Source of the DNA: Opitutaceae bacterium
GTDB lineage: Bacteria; Verrucomicrobiota; Verrucomicrobiia; Opitutales; Opitutaceae
Length of the DNA: 64,000 bases
Assembly: GCA_028284235.1 (NCBI GenBank)
Contig: JANQSC010000032.1
Coordinates: forward strand, 1-64,000
Direction: 5' to 3'
In this document: positions 28,191 to 36,524 of the stretch, piece after piece
How the letters are laid out: each line of letters begins with the position of its first letter
Position numbering within the stretch: the first letter of the stretch is position 1
Made by a program: the position numbers and the translations under genes
Notes under the pieces: model-generated
Seen by the model: the letters and a program-made list of their open reading frames with translations, nothing else
The model's database searches: none
Told to the model about the DNA's origin: nothing

Positions 28191-28221
28191 GAAAGCCGCG
28201 GTTCCGACCGCGGCTTTTTTT
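28191..28221 (+). terminator. Rho-independent terminator
   Basis: The perfect 10-bp stem AAAGCCGCGG (28192-28201) pairs with CCGCGGCTTT (28208-28217) around loop TTCCGA, then continues into a run of T (to 28221). It ends the mscS-yqaE transcription unit, 23 bp after the stop. Confidence 0.93.
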
Positions 28222-28243
28222 GTGGAACCAGTATATTTAGAGG

Positions 28244-28318
28244 AACCACGAATGAACATGAATCGACGCGAATGAGAAGCGTCAAAAAATTCGTGTTTAT
28301 TCGCGTCCATTCGCGGTT
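28244..28318. repeat. 30-bp-arm palindromic repeat with CACGAAT motifs
   Basis: Arms 28244-28273 and 28289-28318 are complementary with about seven mismatches, mostly transitions that would still allow G-U pairs, around a 15-nt loop. The arms consist of CGAAT-type units (ACGAATGAACATGAATCGAC in the left arm). Palindromes of this type occur in many copies in some Verrucomicrobia and Planctomycetes genomes, from general knowledge. It lies downstream of the terminator at 28191 and before the trpA 3' end. Confidence 0.75.
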
Positions 28319-28352
28319 TCACAAGTCGCTGCGAGCCCGCCCATCGAGACGT

Positions 28353-29159
28353 CTAATCGACCTGCGTGCCCTGCACCAGATCCGTCACCAAATCGCCCAT
28401 ACGGTCGAGCGTGGCCGCGCGGTCGCCCAAGTTGTCTTTGATCGTGTTGACAATGGCGCTCCCGACGACCACTCCGTCCGCCAATTCGGCCACCGAACGC
28501 ACTTGCTCCCGATTGTGTATCCCGAATCCCACCACAAGCGGCTTGTCCGTATGGCGTTTGATCATGGCTACCATTTCTTCGAGATCCGAAGCCAAGTTGT
28601 CCCGCACGCCAGTCACCCCCGTGCGCGAGACGTAGTAAATAAAACCCGTCGCGAATCGGGCGATGTACTCCACCCGCTCCTCGGGCGTCGTCGGCGCCAG
28701 CAAGAAAACCGTCTTCACGCCGTGAGCATCGCACGCCGCCATATGATCCTCCGCCTCCTCCGGAGGCAAGTCCAGCACCAGAAGACCGTCCACGCCCGCC
28801 TCCGCCGCTTCCGCGACGTAGTCGTCAAGCCCGCCGCTGAACATCAAATTGTAGTAGGTGTAGAACACAATCGGCGTCGTGTCGTTCTCCTTCCGGATCG
28901 CCCGAACCAAGTCGAACACGTCGGAGCGCGTCGTTCCCGCTTCCAACGCGCGCTGAGCCGCGAGCTGATTGGTCAACCCATCCGCGAGCGGATCCGAGAA
29001 CGGCACGCCGAGTTCCAGCACGTCGACGCCCGAACGCAACAAAGTCCGGCAAACCTCCAGCGAGGTCTCCGGATCCGGGTCCCCCGCGCAAACATAGGAG
29101 ACGAAAGCGGACCGGCCTTCGGACCGGGCGTTTTGAAAGGCGTTCTCGATACGGTTCAT
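28353..29159 (-). CDS. trpA: Tryptophan synthase alpha chain
   Basis: The 268-residue TIM-barrel enzyme releases indole from indole-3-glycerol phosphate and passes it to TrpB. The catalytic glutamate and aspartate lie in LELGVPFSDPLADG (about 46-60), with the loop-6 substrate region YYVSRTGVTG (about 172-181) and the phosphate-binding GFGI. The ATG at 29159 gives the usual N-terminus NRIENAF. TrpB and the other trp genes are not adjacent, so the gene is separated from its partner. Confidence 0.97.
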   Translation of the reverse strand: MNRIENAFQNARSEGRSAFVSYVCAGDPDPETSLEVCRTLLRSGVDVLELGVPFSDPLADGLTNQLAAQRALEAGTTRSDVFDLVRAIRKENDTTPIVFYTYYNLMFSGGLDDYVAEAAEAGVDGLLVLDLPPEEAEDHMAACDAHGVKTVFLLAPTTPEERVEYIARFATGFIYYVSRTGVTGVRDNLASDLEEMVAMIKRHTDKPLVVGFGIHNREQVRSVAELADGVVVGSAIVNTIKDNLGDRAATLDRMGDLVTDLVQGTQVD

Positions 29160-29276
29160 CGCGCCAATCAACTAAAGGCCCCACCTGCAAGGTCAAGAAA
29201 TTGGCGCCGACACGCGTCCGCGAAGAGGTCCATTCGGCCGGATCGGCCCAATTGCCGCTCGCTCATCAAAAAGGCA

Positions 29277-29307
29277 TTGACAGACCCAACCCTCAGTGGA
29301 ATTTAAG
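29277..29307 (+). promoter_or_regulatory. Probable promoter of tRNA-His
   Basis: A perfect TTGACA at 29277-29282 is followed after 19 bp by TTTAAG (29302-29307), four of six matches to TATAAT. The tRNA starts at 29326, which suits a start site at about 29313-29316. Confidence 0.5.
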
Positions 29308-29325
29308 ATCCTCCTTTTTTAGGAT

Positions 29326-29403
29326 GGTGGCTATAGCTCAGTTGGTTAGAGCATCGGTTTGTGGTACCGAGGGTCGCGGGTTCGAATCCCGTTAGCCACC
29401 CCA
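29326..29403 (+). tRNA. tRNA-His (anticodon GUG)
   Basis: The 78-nt molecule has the extra 5' G (G-1) opposite C73 that identifies histidine tRNAs. The acceptor stem pairs GTGGCTA with TAGCCAC, the anticodon stem TCGGT/ACCGA encloses TTGTGGT (anticodon GTG), and the T-arm is GGGTTCGAATCCC. CCA is encoded at 29401-29403. The next gene begins 56 bp downstream. Confidence 0.99.
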
Positions 29404-29459
29404 CCTCCATTTTGGGGAATCGCTATCCGATACGGCATAGGAAATGCTTTGATGTGACT

Positions 29460-30077
29460 ATGAAAATACACATAGGCACATTTTTCCTTTGGGTTGCAAT
29501 TCTCCTGGGAACTTCTGCGAACGCTCAAAGCGATCCGATCAAAATGATCACTCGGGACGACAGATTCCTGGAGATATTGGAACGTCTGGAGGAAGGTGAA
29601 TTTGAGGATCTGCGCAAGGGAGCCAGTATTAGCGATGCCTGGAGCGATGGCGCTCGAGGGGTACTGAATCTGCTAAAAGAAGAGGGCTTTGAAATTCTGG
29701 AATCCAATGGAGTAGTTGGCCTTCCAAGAGACGAGGCGATGCTCAAGTCTTTAACCAATCTCCTCCAATACTTTGAAGAGACCTATTACTTAGCTTTGGA
29801 GAATCTGAAAAACCCTCCCATTCCGAAGCGCCAAGAAGGAGAGGTTTTTGCCTATCAACGCAGATATGCGGAGTTGAGCGAGGACGGTGAAGTTAAGGTA
29901 TTGGTGGACGACACTCCGGGGCCGCTCGTTTACAGCCCTGATCATTCTAGAGCGAATACTAAAGGGATGCTTCGTTTGGGAAACGTGAATGTCGCGAAGG
30001 AATGCACAACTCTCGAAGAGGCGTTCGTAATGCGTCAATTTGTTGAGGCGTTGATCGAAACAGTAAGATCCTCATGA
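29460..30077 (+). CDS. Orphan secreted protein, lower GC than neighbours
   Basis: I do not recognise this 205-residue protein. It starts at the ATG at 29460 with a signal peptide (MKIHIGTFFLWVAILLGTSA, cleavage likely after NA at 22) and then contains acidic, helical sequence, with no further membrane helix and no recognisable catalytic motif. Its codon usage is visibly more AT-rich than that of the flanking genes, with many AAA, GAA and TTT codons. It lies directly downstream of tRNA-His, and there is no integrase, so a past insertion at the tRNA can only be suspected. The protein is probably periplasmic or secreted. Confidence 0.65.
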   Translation: MKIHIGTFFLWVAILLGTSANAQSDPIKMITRDDRFLEILERLEEGEFEDLRKGASISDAWSDGARGVLNLLKEEGFEILESNGVVGLPRDEAMLKSLTNLLQYFEETYYLALENLKNPPIPKRQEGEVFAYQRRYAELSEDGEVKVLVDDTPGPLVYSPDHSRANTKGMLRLGNVNVAKECTTLEEAFVMRQFVEALIETVRSS

Positions 30078-30090
30078 CCTAACCTTACTA

Positions 30091-30227
30091 TCCGCGAAGC
30101 GGATTCCTAATGGCCCCGCAAAGCGAGGACTCCTAGCGAGCGCAGAGAGCGATGACATCACCGCTCTCCTGTTTTGACAGGATCGCTAGGATGTTCCTTC
30201 GGAACAACTAAGGAGCCTCTGCGAGGC
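30091..30227. repeat. Intergenic cluster of short hairpins with three-way junction
   Basis: Three perfect 5-bp, 3-nt-loop hairpins are present: TCCGC-GAA-GCGGA (30091-30103), GTTCC-TTC-GGAAC (30193-30205) and GCCTC-TGC-GAGGC (30215-30227). Between them a 9-bp stem TCCTAGCGA/TCGCTAGGA (30131-30139 with 30183-30191) encloses two further hairpins, GAGAGCG/CGCTCTC (30145-30151 with 30162-30168) and CCTGT/ACAGG (30168-30172 with 30177-30181). Apart from these hairpins the 271-bp gap between 30077 and 30349 shows nothing coding. Confidence 0.7.
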
Positions 30228-30348
30228 AATAAGGCTAGCCTCTTGAACCAACCCGTAATGTTCCAACTTTGTATCCGTTCGCAAGCATTCACGATTCCAC
30301 CCATTAACTGCTTGAAGTTTCCCTCCATCCCCTCAACCTAACACGTGT

Positions 30349-31710
30349 ATGGATAATCGCGCTCGCCCCTTCTTTGCTGCTCTCTTGGCCGCTTCCCTTT
30401 CAAGTGCCGCATTCGCTGACGACTGGACGCCGCTGTTCAACGGCAAGTCCTTCGACGGCTGGAAACAGCTCGGAGGTGTCGCCGAATACAGTATCAAGAA
30501 CGGCGAGATCGTCGGCACGTCCGTGGCCGGAACGCCCAACTCGTTCATGACCACCGAGAAAACGTACACCGACTTCGTACTCGAGTTCGAAGTCTGGGTG
30601 CAAGACGGTCTCAACTCCGGCGTCCAGTTCCGCAGCATGAGCAAGCCCGACTACCGCGACGGCCGCGTCCATGGCTACCAGTTCGAGCTCGACACCTCCG
30701 CCCGCGCCTGGACCGGAGGCATCTACGACGAGGCCAACCGCGGCTGGCTCTACCCCGTCGACTACAACGAACCCGCTCGATCCCTCTACAAAAACGAGCA
30801 GTGGAACAAAGCCCGCATCGAATGCGTCGGCAACGAAGTACAGACTTTCCTCAACGGCAAACAAGTCTCCCACCTCATCGACGAGAAACCCATCACAGGA
30901 TTCATCGGCCTGCAAGTGCACGGCATTGGCAAGAACCTCGACCACGCCGGCTACAAAGTCCGCTGGCGTAATCTCCGCATCAATACGAAATCGCCCAAGC
31001 TCTCCCCCTCCGAAGGGGTCTACGTGCGCAACATCGCCCCCAACTCGCTCAGCGCTTCCGAAAAACGCCAAGGCTGGACCTTCCTCTTCGACGGGAAAAA
31101 AACCAACGCCTGGAAAGGCGCCAAATCGAAGACCCCCTTCTCCGCTGAAGGCTGGAGCGTCAAAGACGGCGTTCTCATGATCAACAAAGGCGGAAAAGGC
31201 GGCGACATCATCACCAAAAAAACCTACGGAGCGTTCGAGCTCGATTTCGAGTTCCGTCTCACTAAAGACGCCAACAGCGGCGTGAAATACTTCGTTGCCA
31301 ACCACGCCGACGACGGCGCTGCTCCCAAGTATCTCGGACTCGAATACCAAGTCCTCGACAATGAAGGGCACCCGGACGGATCGAAAGGCGCCGCAGGCAA
31401 CCGCACCTCCGCGTCCCTCTACGATCTCATTCCTTCTGAAAAGAAAGTGCACAACCGCACCGTTCCACTGCGCATCGGGGAGTGGAATCACGGACGCGTC
31501 GTTTCACTTCCCAACGGAACCATCCAACACTGGCTCAACGGATTCAAAGTAGTCGAATACGAACGCGGCAACAACATCTACCGCGCCCTCATCGCCCGCA
31601 GCAAATACGCCGACATCGAGAACTTCGGACTCTCCGAAAAAGGCCACATCCTCCTGCAGGACCACAACGACGAAGTCAGCTACCGCAGCATCAAAATCCG
31701 GGAGCTCTAG
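30349..31710 (+). CDS. Secreted protein with two DUF1080 (3-keto-glycoside hydrolase-like) domains
   Basis: The 453-residue protein has a signal peptide (cleavage near residue 24, after AAFA) and two tandem DUF1080 beta-sandwich domains, about 27-215 (starting WTPLFNGKSFDGWK) and about 243-453 (starting WTFLFDGKKTNAWK). The two halves share the GVQFR/GVKYF core and the FEV/FEF strand. DUF1080 proteins related to 3-keto-disaccharide hydrolases are abundant in Planctomycetes and Verrucomicrobiota and act on modified sugars in the periplasm. The doubled architecture occurs in some members. Both intergenic flanks carry hairpin clusters. The substrate is unknown. Confidence 0.85.
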   Translation: MDNRARPFFAALLAASLSSAAFADDWTPLFNGKSFDGWKQLGGVAEYSIKNGEIVGTSVAGTPNSFMTTEKTYTDFVLEFEVWVQDGLNSGVQFRSMSKPDYRDGRVHGYQFELDTSARAWTGGIYDEANRGWLYPVDYNEPARSLYKNEQWNKARIECVGNEVQTFLNGKQVSHLIDEKPITGFIGLQVHGIGKNLDHAGYKVRWRNLRINTKSPKLSPSEGVYVRNIAPNSLSASEKRQGWTFLFDGKKTNAWKGAKSKTPFSAEGWSVKDGVLMINKGGKGGDIITKKTYGAFELDFEFRLTKDANSGVKYFVANHADDGAAPKYLGLEYQVLDNEGHPDGSKGAAGNRTSASLYDLIPSEKKVHNRTVPLRIGEWNHGRVVSLPNGTIQHWLNGFKVVEYERGNNIYRALIARSKYADIENFGLSEKGHILLQDHNDEVSYRSIKIREL

Positions 31711-31713
31711 AGA

Positions 31714-31748
31714 TCCCGCGAACAGACGAATCAAGGCGGGTATTTTTT
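31714..31748 (+). terminator. Weak rho-independent terminator candidate
   Basis: A short stem CCCGC (31715-31719) with GCGGG (31736-31740) around a 16-nt loop is followed by TATTTTTT. It directly follows the stop of the DUF1080 gene and runs into the composite hairpin element. Confidence 0.5.
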
Positions 31749-31924
31749 AACAGTCGCCTAGCGGCGAAATGACGCTCTCGCGTCACAAAAATCCCATCCC
31801 GCTCAGCGGGACGGGACAAGGATCTATTCGCTAGAAATATCCACAAGATCCTGTTCGCGAAGCGATCTTGTTACCGCCGCGTCGAAGACGGGACGGAATT
31901 TGATCTCGAAGAGATCACTGTTAA
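31747..31924. repeat. Composite hairpin element closed by an outer 8-bp inverted repeat
   Basis: A perfect 8-bp outer stem (TTAACAGT at 31747-31754 with ACTGTTAA at 31917-31924) encloses a row of hairpins: TCGCC/GGCGA (31754-31767), TGACGC-TCTC-GCGTCA (31770-31785), CCCGC-TCA-GCGGG (31798-31810), AGGATCT with AGATCCT (31819-31825 with 31846-31852), CAAGATC/GATCTTG (31844-31850 with 31864-31870) and TGATCTC-GAA-GAGATCA (31901-31917). Some of these are alternatives to each other. The bases 31855-31915 contain stems with GAA loops. It is non-coding. Confidence 0.75.
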
Positions 31925-31961
31925 AAACTCTCTTCACCTAATCTCTCCTTCCCTCCGTCCC

Positions 31962-33128
31962 TCAATCGCCGCCGCAGGCCGCATCCACCAGCGCCCGCAC
32001 TTTCGCCTCCGTTGTTTCCCCCGCGTCCTGAACGCCTGAATACGCGTGAAATCCAATCGTCCCCACCCAAGGATCCAAACGCTCCAGAATCGCGGACGCC
32101 AAATCCGGATTGACGCTTCCGCCGATCACGATCTCCAGACGACCCCGCGCCCGAGCGATCGTCTCGTTCAACCGGGCGACTCCATCCAACGCCGTTCCCG
32201 GCTCGCCCCAGCCCACGCCACTGGTCAAGATGCGATCCACGCCCGCAGCCGCCAGCGCCTCAATCGCTCCCAGCGGATCCGCCAAGGCATCGAAACCGCG
32301 GTGAAACGTCGTCTTCAAATCAAACTCCCGACTGCGTGCGACCAGTCGCTCCAACGCCGCTGAATCCAGCGCCCCGTTTTCCGTTACGACGCCAAATACC
32401 ACTCCGTCGGCGCCCGTATCGGCCACCGACGCGATCTGGCTCTCCATCTCCGCAAGCTCGCTCTCCGAATAGTTGAAATCGCCCGCCCGCGGCCGGATCA
32501 TCACCATCAAGCCTGGTCCGCCAAACGCTGCCCGCGCCGCGGCTACCGAAGCCAGTGGTGGCGTGAGCCCCTCCTCCTCCATTTGTCCGCACAACTCGAT
32601 GGTGCCGGCGCCGCCCCGAAAGGCCGCCTCCGCAAAACGAGCGGACCGCTCTGGATCGTCGCCATTTAAACACGCTTCCACAAATGTCATGGGGGCAAGC
32701 TCCTTGCGCATTTTCCGATGAGGCAAGCCAATTTCAGAAAACGGTTCGCCCACCTGCTCGTAGCCCAGTTTTTCATAGAACCCAACCGCTGTATCCCGAG
32801 CGTGGAGACAAGCCTGGACGATTCCGCTCGTTCGCAACTCCTGCTCCACCCAGAGCATCAAAGCCGCTCCCAGCCCGTTTCCTTGATGCGACTCAGCGAC
32901 CGCCATCTGCTTGAGCCGCGCTGGCTTCTCGCCCCTCGAAAAAACCACCAAACAGGCGACCATTCGCTCCGCTTCAAAAACGCCGAAATGCCGCGCCGCT
33001 CTCTCCGGACTCAAGCTCTCGTTCGCAAGATCCATGCCCAATGGAGTCCGCAAAACCGCGTTCCGGAGTTCGAGCTCCTGTATGTACTCCGGCGAACCAT
33101 GTTCGATTTCCTTGAATCGGCGATGCAT
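31962..33128 (-). CDS. GNAT acetyltransferase-CutC fusion protein
   Basis: This single 388-residue frame holds two families. Residues 1-145 form a GNAT domain with the acetyl-CoA loop HQGNGLGAAL (81-90). Residues 147-388 form a CutC-type TIM barrel with GAGTIELC (near 173-180), MIRPRAGDFNYSE, TFHRGFD and LTSGV. CutC was first linked to copper homeostasis and is now linked to sugar or nucleotide-type chemistry. The fusion is in frame, with no stop between the domains and no Shine-Dalgarno before the internal ATG at 32690. A single protein is likely. It is preceded on the same strand by tkt and its terminator, so it has its own start. Confidence 0.88.
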   Translation of the reverse strand: MHRRFKEIEHGSPEYIQELELRNAVLRTPLGMDLANESLSPERAARHFGVFEAERMVACLVVFSRGEKPARLKQMAVAESHQGNGLGAALMLWVEQELRTSGIVQACLHARDTAVGFYEKLGYEQVGEPFSEIGLPHRKMRKELAPMTFVEACLNGDDPERSARFAEAAFRGGAGTIELCGQMEEEGLTPPLASVAAARAAFGGPGLMVMIRPRAGDFNYSESELAEMESQIASVADTGADGVVFGVVTENGALDSAALERLVARSREFDLKTTFHRGFDALADPLGAIEALAAAGVDRILTSGVGWGEPGTALDGVARLNETIARARGRLEIVIGGSVNPDLASAILERLDPWVGTIGFHAYSGVQDAGETTEAKVRALVDAACGGD

Positions 33129-33134
33129 ATCCCC

Positions 33135-33172
33135 AAAAAAAAAGCCTCCGCCGCGAAACGCGAGCAGAGGCT
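33135..33172 (-). terminator. Rho-independent terminator of tkt
   Basis: On the minus strand the stem AGCCTC (33172-33167) pairs with GAGGCT (33148-33143), with further GC pairs inside, and is followed by a run of T residues (33142-33135). It lies 30 bp after the tkt stop. Confidence 0.85.
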
Positions 33173-33201
33173 GGAAAATTCTGAAACGAAAGCGATCGCC
33201 G

Positions 33202-35178
33202 CTAGCGAGCCGCCGAGACCACCGACGCAGACGTCATACCCAACTCGGCCATCACCGTGCCTCCCGGCGCGCTAATACCGAAACGGTCGATGCCAATCAC
33301 CGAGCCTTCCAAGCCAACGTACTTGTACCACAAGCCGGTTACGCCCGCCTCGATCGCCACTCGCTTCGAGCAGGACGCAGGCAGGACACTTTCCTTGTAC
33401 TCCGCGCTCTGGGCGTCGAAGCGGAACATCGAAGGCATGGAAACAACGCGGGCACCAGAACCGATTTCCTCGGCCGCCGCAATCGCGTGCTGCACTTCCG
33501 AACCGGTCGCAATAATAATCACGTCCAAATCGCTCGTCTCCTTCTTCAATACGTATCCACCTTTCAATACGCCCTGACGTCGTTCGTCCGCAGACGCCGT
33601 ATTGATGTTCGGCACGCCTTGGCGTGTGAGCGACAGTACCGTCGGACCGTCCTGGCGCTCCATCGCCGCCACGAAGGCTCCCGCCGTCTCTTCCGTATCG
33701 CAGGGGCGAATCACGTCGAGGTTGGGAATGACGCGCAGTCCGGAAACGGTTTCCACCGGTTGGTGCGTTGGGCCGTCCTCGCCGACTCCAACCGAGTCGT
33801 GGGTGAAAATATAAACCACCGGGAGACCGGCAAGCGAAGCCAAGCGAATCGACGGACGGAGGTAGTCGGCAAAGACCATGAAGGTCGCTCCGGAGGCCCG
33901 CCAGATTCCGTCGTAGGCCATTCCGTTGAGCAAGGCGCCCATAGCGTGCTCGCGAATGCCGAAGAGCAGATTGCGTCCCGACTCGTTGCCCGGCAAGAAG
34001 TCGCCGCCGTCCTTGATGTAATTCTTGGTCGAACCGTGCAGGTCCGCCGATCCGCTGATGAGTTCCGGACGAGCTGCCGCGATCGGTTGCAGCACGTTTG
34101 ATCCCGAAACGCGCGTCGCCGCGCTGGCATCGTCGTCCGCAACCGGGATTTGAGACAGCAAGTCGTCGACGTCCACCGGGGCCGACGCGCCGGCCTCGAG
34201 CTGGGCCGCCAGCGACGCATTCGCGGACGCCCACGCATCGTACGTCGCTTTCCATGTATTGTAGGCTTCGATACGCGCTTGTTTCAATTCCGCGAAGTGG
34301 GCTCGCACGTCTTGGGAAACATAAAACCGGTCGGCCGGAAGGCCGAGCACCTCATGGGCGTTTTCAGAGTGCTTGATCGCTCCCCCTTCGCCGTGGCCCG
34401 CCGCCGTGCCGGCCACTTCCGGAATCCCGCGGGCAATCTCTGTTTTGGCGATAATGAGCTGCGGCTTCCCGGTCGCCGCTTTGGCGGCCTCGAAGGCCGA
34501 CGCCACTGCGTTCAAGTCGTGGCCATCGATCGTAACTACGCCCCAGCCCAGGGCTTCGTAGCGCTTGGCGGTGTCTTCGCTCTGCGACTTTTCCGCCATG
34601 GCGTCCAAGGTCACGTCGTTGCTGTCGTAGAAGACGATCAGATTGTCGAGCTTGAGGTGGCCCGCCAACGCGGAGGCTTCCTGGGCCACGCCTTCTTGAA
34701 TACACCCATCTCCTGCGAGAGCGACTACGTGGTTGTCGAGAATCGTGTGTTCGGCCGTGTTGTATTTCGCCGCCGCCATCTTCTGCGACACCGCGAACCC
34801 GACCGCGTTGCCAATGCCCTGACCCAACGGACCGGTGGTGCTTTCCACCCCGTCGGTTTCCATGAACTCCGGATGCCCGGGAGTCTTGCTGTGAAGCTGG
34901 CGGAAATTCTTGAGCTCGTCGAGCGAGAGGTCGAAACCGGCCAGGTGCAGCCAACTGTAGAGGAACATGCTGCCGTGCCCCCCGGAAAGAACGAAACGGT
35001 CGCGGTTGAGCCAACGTGGCTCGTCCGGATTGACAGAAAGCGCGTGCCCGTAGAGGACGGCGCCGATTTCCGCCGATCCCAGGGGAAGCCCGACATGTCC
35101 GGACTTGCAGGCGTGGACGGCGTCAATGGCCAGTCCGCGCGCTTGATTGGCGGCGTTTTGGAGGATCTCAGTATTCAT
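33202..35178 (-). CDS. tkt: Transketolase
   Basis: The 658-residue thiamine-diphosphate enzyme moves two-carbon units in the non-oxidative pentose phosphate pathway. The N-terminal [20 protein letters not shown] (about 62-81) and the metal and cofactor motif GDGCIQEG (about 146-153), followed by [12 protein letters not shown], identify the TPP-binding domain. The C-terminal [17 protein letters not shown] is the transketolase active-site motif. The length is standard. It is monocistronic with a terminator. Confidence 0.97.
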   Translation of the reverse strand: MNTEILQNAANQARGLAIDAVHACKSGHVGLPLGSAEIGAVLYGHALSVNPDEPRWLNRDRFVLSGGHGSMFLYSWLHLAGFDLSLDELKNFRQLHSKTPGHPEFMETDGVESTTGPLGQGIGNAVGFAVSQKMAAAKYNTAEHTILDNHVVALAGDGCIQEGVAQEASALAGHLKLDNLIVFYDSNDVTLDAMAEKSQSEDTAKRYEALGWGVVTIDGHDLNAVASAFEAAKAATGKPQLIIAKTEIARGIPEVAGTAAGHGEGGAIKHSENAHEVLGLPADRFYVSQDVRAHFAELKQARIEAYNTWKATYDAWASANASLAAQLEAGASAPVDVDDLLSQIPVADDDASAATRVSGSNVLQPIAAARPELISGSADLHGSTKNYIKDGGDFLPGNESGRNLLFGIREHAMGALLNGMAYDGIWRASGATFMVFADYLRPSIRLASLAGLPVVYIFTHDSVGVGEDGPTHQPVETVSGLRVIPNLDVIRPCDTEETAGAFVAAMERQDGPTVLSLTRQGVPNINTASADERRQGVLKGGYVLKKETSDLDVIIIATGSEVQHAIAAAEEIGSGARVVSMPSMFRFDAQSAEYKESVLPASCSKRVAIEAGVTGLWYKYVGLEGSVIGIDRFGISAPGGTVMAELGMTSASVVSAAR

Positions 35179-35310
35179 GTGTGTGGTGAGCGAACTCTGC
35201 TATAATAATAGAGCCCCACACCCCAATCGAGCCCGGCGCCCGCCTCAAGACCAAAATGGGCGATTCCAAACGCAATCCGCCCAAGCGACGCCCCCACTTC
35301 TCGCGTGGAC

Positions 35311-35339
35311 AAAAAAAGACCGCCCCAACCAGGGCGGTC
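35311..35339 (-). terminator. Rho-independent terminator of rplS
   Basis: On the minus strand GACCGCCC (35339-35332) pairs with GGGCGGTC (35325-35318) around a 6-nt loop, followed by a run of seven T. It is 29 bp after the rplS stop. Confidence 0.95.
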
Positions 35340-35367
35340 GTTTCGAAATTGTAACTGGCGGAGCCTT

Positions 35368-35730
35368 CTAGTGGCCTTTGCTGAGGCGCTTCTCCTTGAC
35401 CTGCATCGCCTTCTTGCCGACGAGGCCGCGGAGGTAGTACATGCGAGCCCGCATCGTCTTGGACTCCTTCTCTACTTCGATCTTGGAGACGTTCGGGCTG
35501 TGAACCGGGAATACTTTCTCGACGCCCTCGCCGTAGGAAATGCGACGGACTGTGAACGACTCTTGAATGCCGGAACCTTTGCGGGCGATCACGATGCCCG
35601 AGAAAATCTGCACGCGACGCTTGTCGCCTTCGCGTACCAAGGTGTGCACCTTGACGCCATCGCCTACTTTGAACGCGGGCACGTCCTCCTTGAGCTGGTC
35701 TTTGGTCAGTTCGTTTACAATCTGGTTCAT
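35368..35730 (-). CDS. rplS: 50S ribosomal protein L19
   Basis: The 120-residue protein has the L19 sequence: DVPAFKVGDGVKVH (about 16-29), GIVIARKGSGIQESFTVRRI (about 45-64) and the VFPVHSPNV segment. It sits at the 30S-50S interface. The start lies 4 bp after the trmD stop, with the Shine-Dalgarno GAGGAT inside the trmD end, indicating coupling. This is one of the few clear Shine-Dalgarno sites in the window. Confidence 0.98.
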   Translation of the reverse strand: MNQIVNELTKDQLKEDVPAFKVGDGVKVHTLVREGDKRRVQIFSGIVIARKGSGIQESFTVRRISYGEGVEKVFPVHSPNVSKIEVEKESKTMRARMYYLRGLVGKKAMQVKEKRLSKGH

Positions 35731-35734
35731 TATA

Positions 35735-36406
35735 CTAATCCTCTAATAAATCGGGTCTTCGCTGGCGCGTTCTTTCCTCTCGCATCGCTTGACGCCACTT
35801 CTCGATTTCCGCGTGGTTTCCAGATAAAAGCACCTCTGGAATCGGCATATCTCGAAACACCGCTGGACGCGTGAATTGAGGAAAGTCGAGCAAACTGCCC
35901 TGGAAGCTTTCGCTAGTCAATGATTTTTCTTCGCCTAAAAAACCGGGCAAAAACCGGCATAAACAGTCGATCGCAACGGCCGCCGCCAAGGTCCCGTTGG
36001 TAAGCACGTAGTCGCCGATGCTGACCTCCTGGTGGATCACTTTTTCCCGAGCGCGTTCGTCGATTCCCTCGTAGTGGCCACTCAAGAAAATCACGTGCTC
36101 TCTCGCCGCCAGGTCCTGGGCGATCTCGGGCGTGAGCGGCTCCCCGTCCGGCGCCAAATAAACGTGATGCGAACCGGGCGACTCCAGCGATTCGAACGCG
36201 TCGAAAATGGGCTCCGGCATTAGGACCATTCCGGCTCCTCCCCCAAAGGGGCGATCGTCGACTTGCTTGTGCTTCCCTTGCGCCCAGTCGCGCAAGTTGT
36301 GCACGCCCACGTCCACGACACCCGCTTCGCGAGCGCGCCCCATCATGCTTTCGGACAGGAATCCGTCGAGCATCTGAGGGAAGAGCGTGAGCACGTCGAT
36401 TTTCAT
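35735..36406 (-). CDS. trmD: tRNA (guanine-N1)-methyltransferase
   Basis: The 223-residue SPOUT enzyme makes m1G37 in tRNAs reading CUN, CCN and CGG codons, preventing frameshifts. The N-terminal KIDVLTLFPQMLDGFLSESM is the family start, and the knotted SAM-binding region includes LSGHYEGIDERA (about 110-121), SIGDYVLTNG (about 131-140) and the VLLSGNH site near 189-196. It forms an operon with rplS. RimM, usually encoded between rpsP and trmD, is not found; a terminator precedes trmD. Confidence 0.97.
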   Translation of the reverse strand: MKIDVLTLFPQMLDGFLSESMMGRAREAGVVDVGVHNLRDWAQGKHKQVDDRPFGGGAGMVLMPEPIFDAFESLESPGSHHVYLAPDGEPLTPEIAQDLAAREHVIFLSGHYEGIDERAREKVIHQEVSIGDYVLTNGTLAAAVAIDCLCRFLPGFLGEEKSLTSESFQGSLLDFPQFTRPAVFRDMPIPEVLLSGNHAEIEKWRQAMREERTRQRRPDLLED

Positions 36407-36471
36407 GGCGAGGAAGCAGTCAGCAAAGGAACGGGATCCGCCCCTTCAGTTCAAGCCCAGGATCGGGCGAC

Positions 36472-36498
36472 AAAAAAACCCGGCGTCTCGACCGGGCT
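36472..36498 (-). terminator. Rho-independent terminator between rpsP and trmD
   Basis: On the minus strand AAGCCCGG (36499-36492) pairs with CCGGGTTT (36483-36476) around loop TCGAGACG, followed by a T-run. It lies 26 bp after the rpsP stop, so rpsP and trmD-rplS may be separate transcription units. Confidence 0.85.
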
Positions 36499-36524
36499 TC
36501 GAAAATGGGAATGGGCGATTCGCC

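Noticed and set aside
29326..33128. An integrated mobile element at tRNA-His
   Set aside because: There is no integrase, transposase or direct repeat of the tRNA 3' end, so only the composition and hairpin clusters support it.
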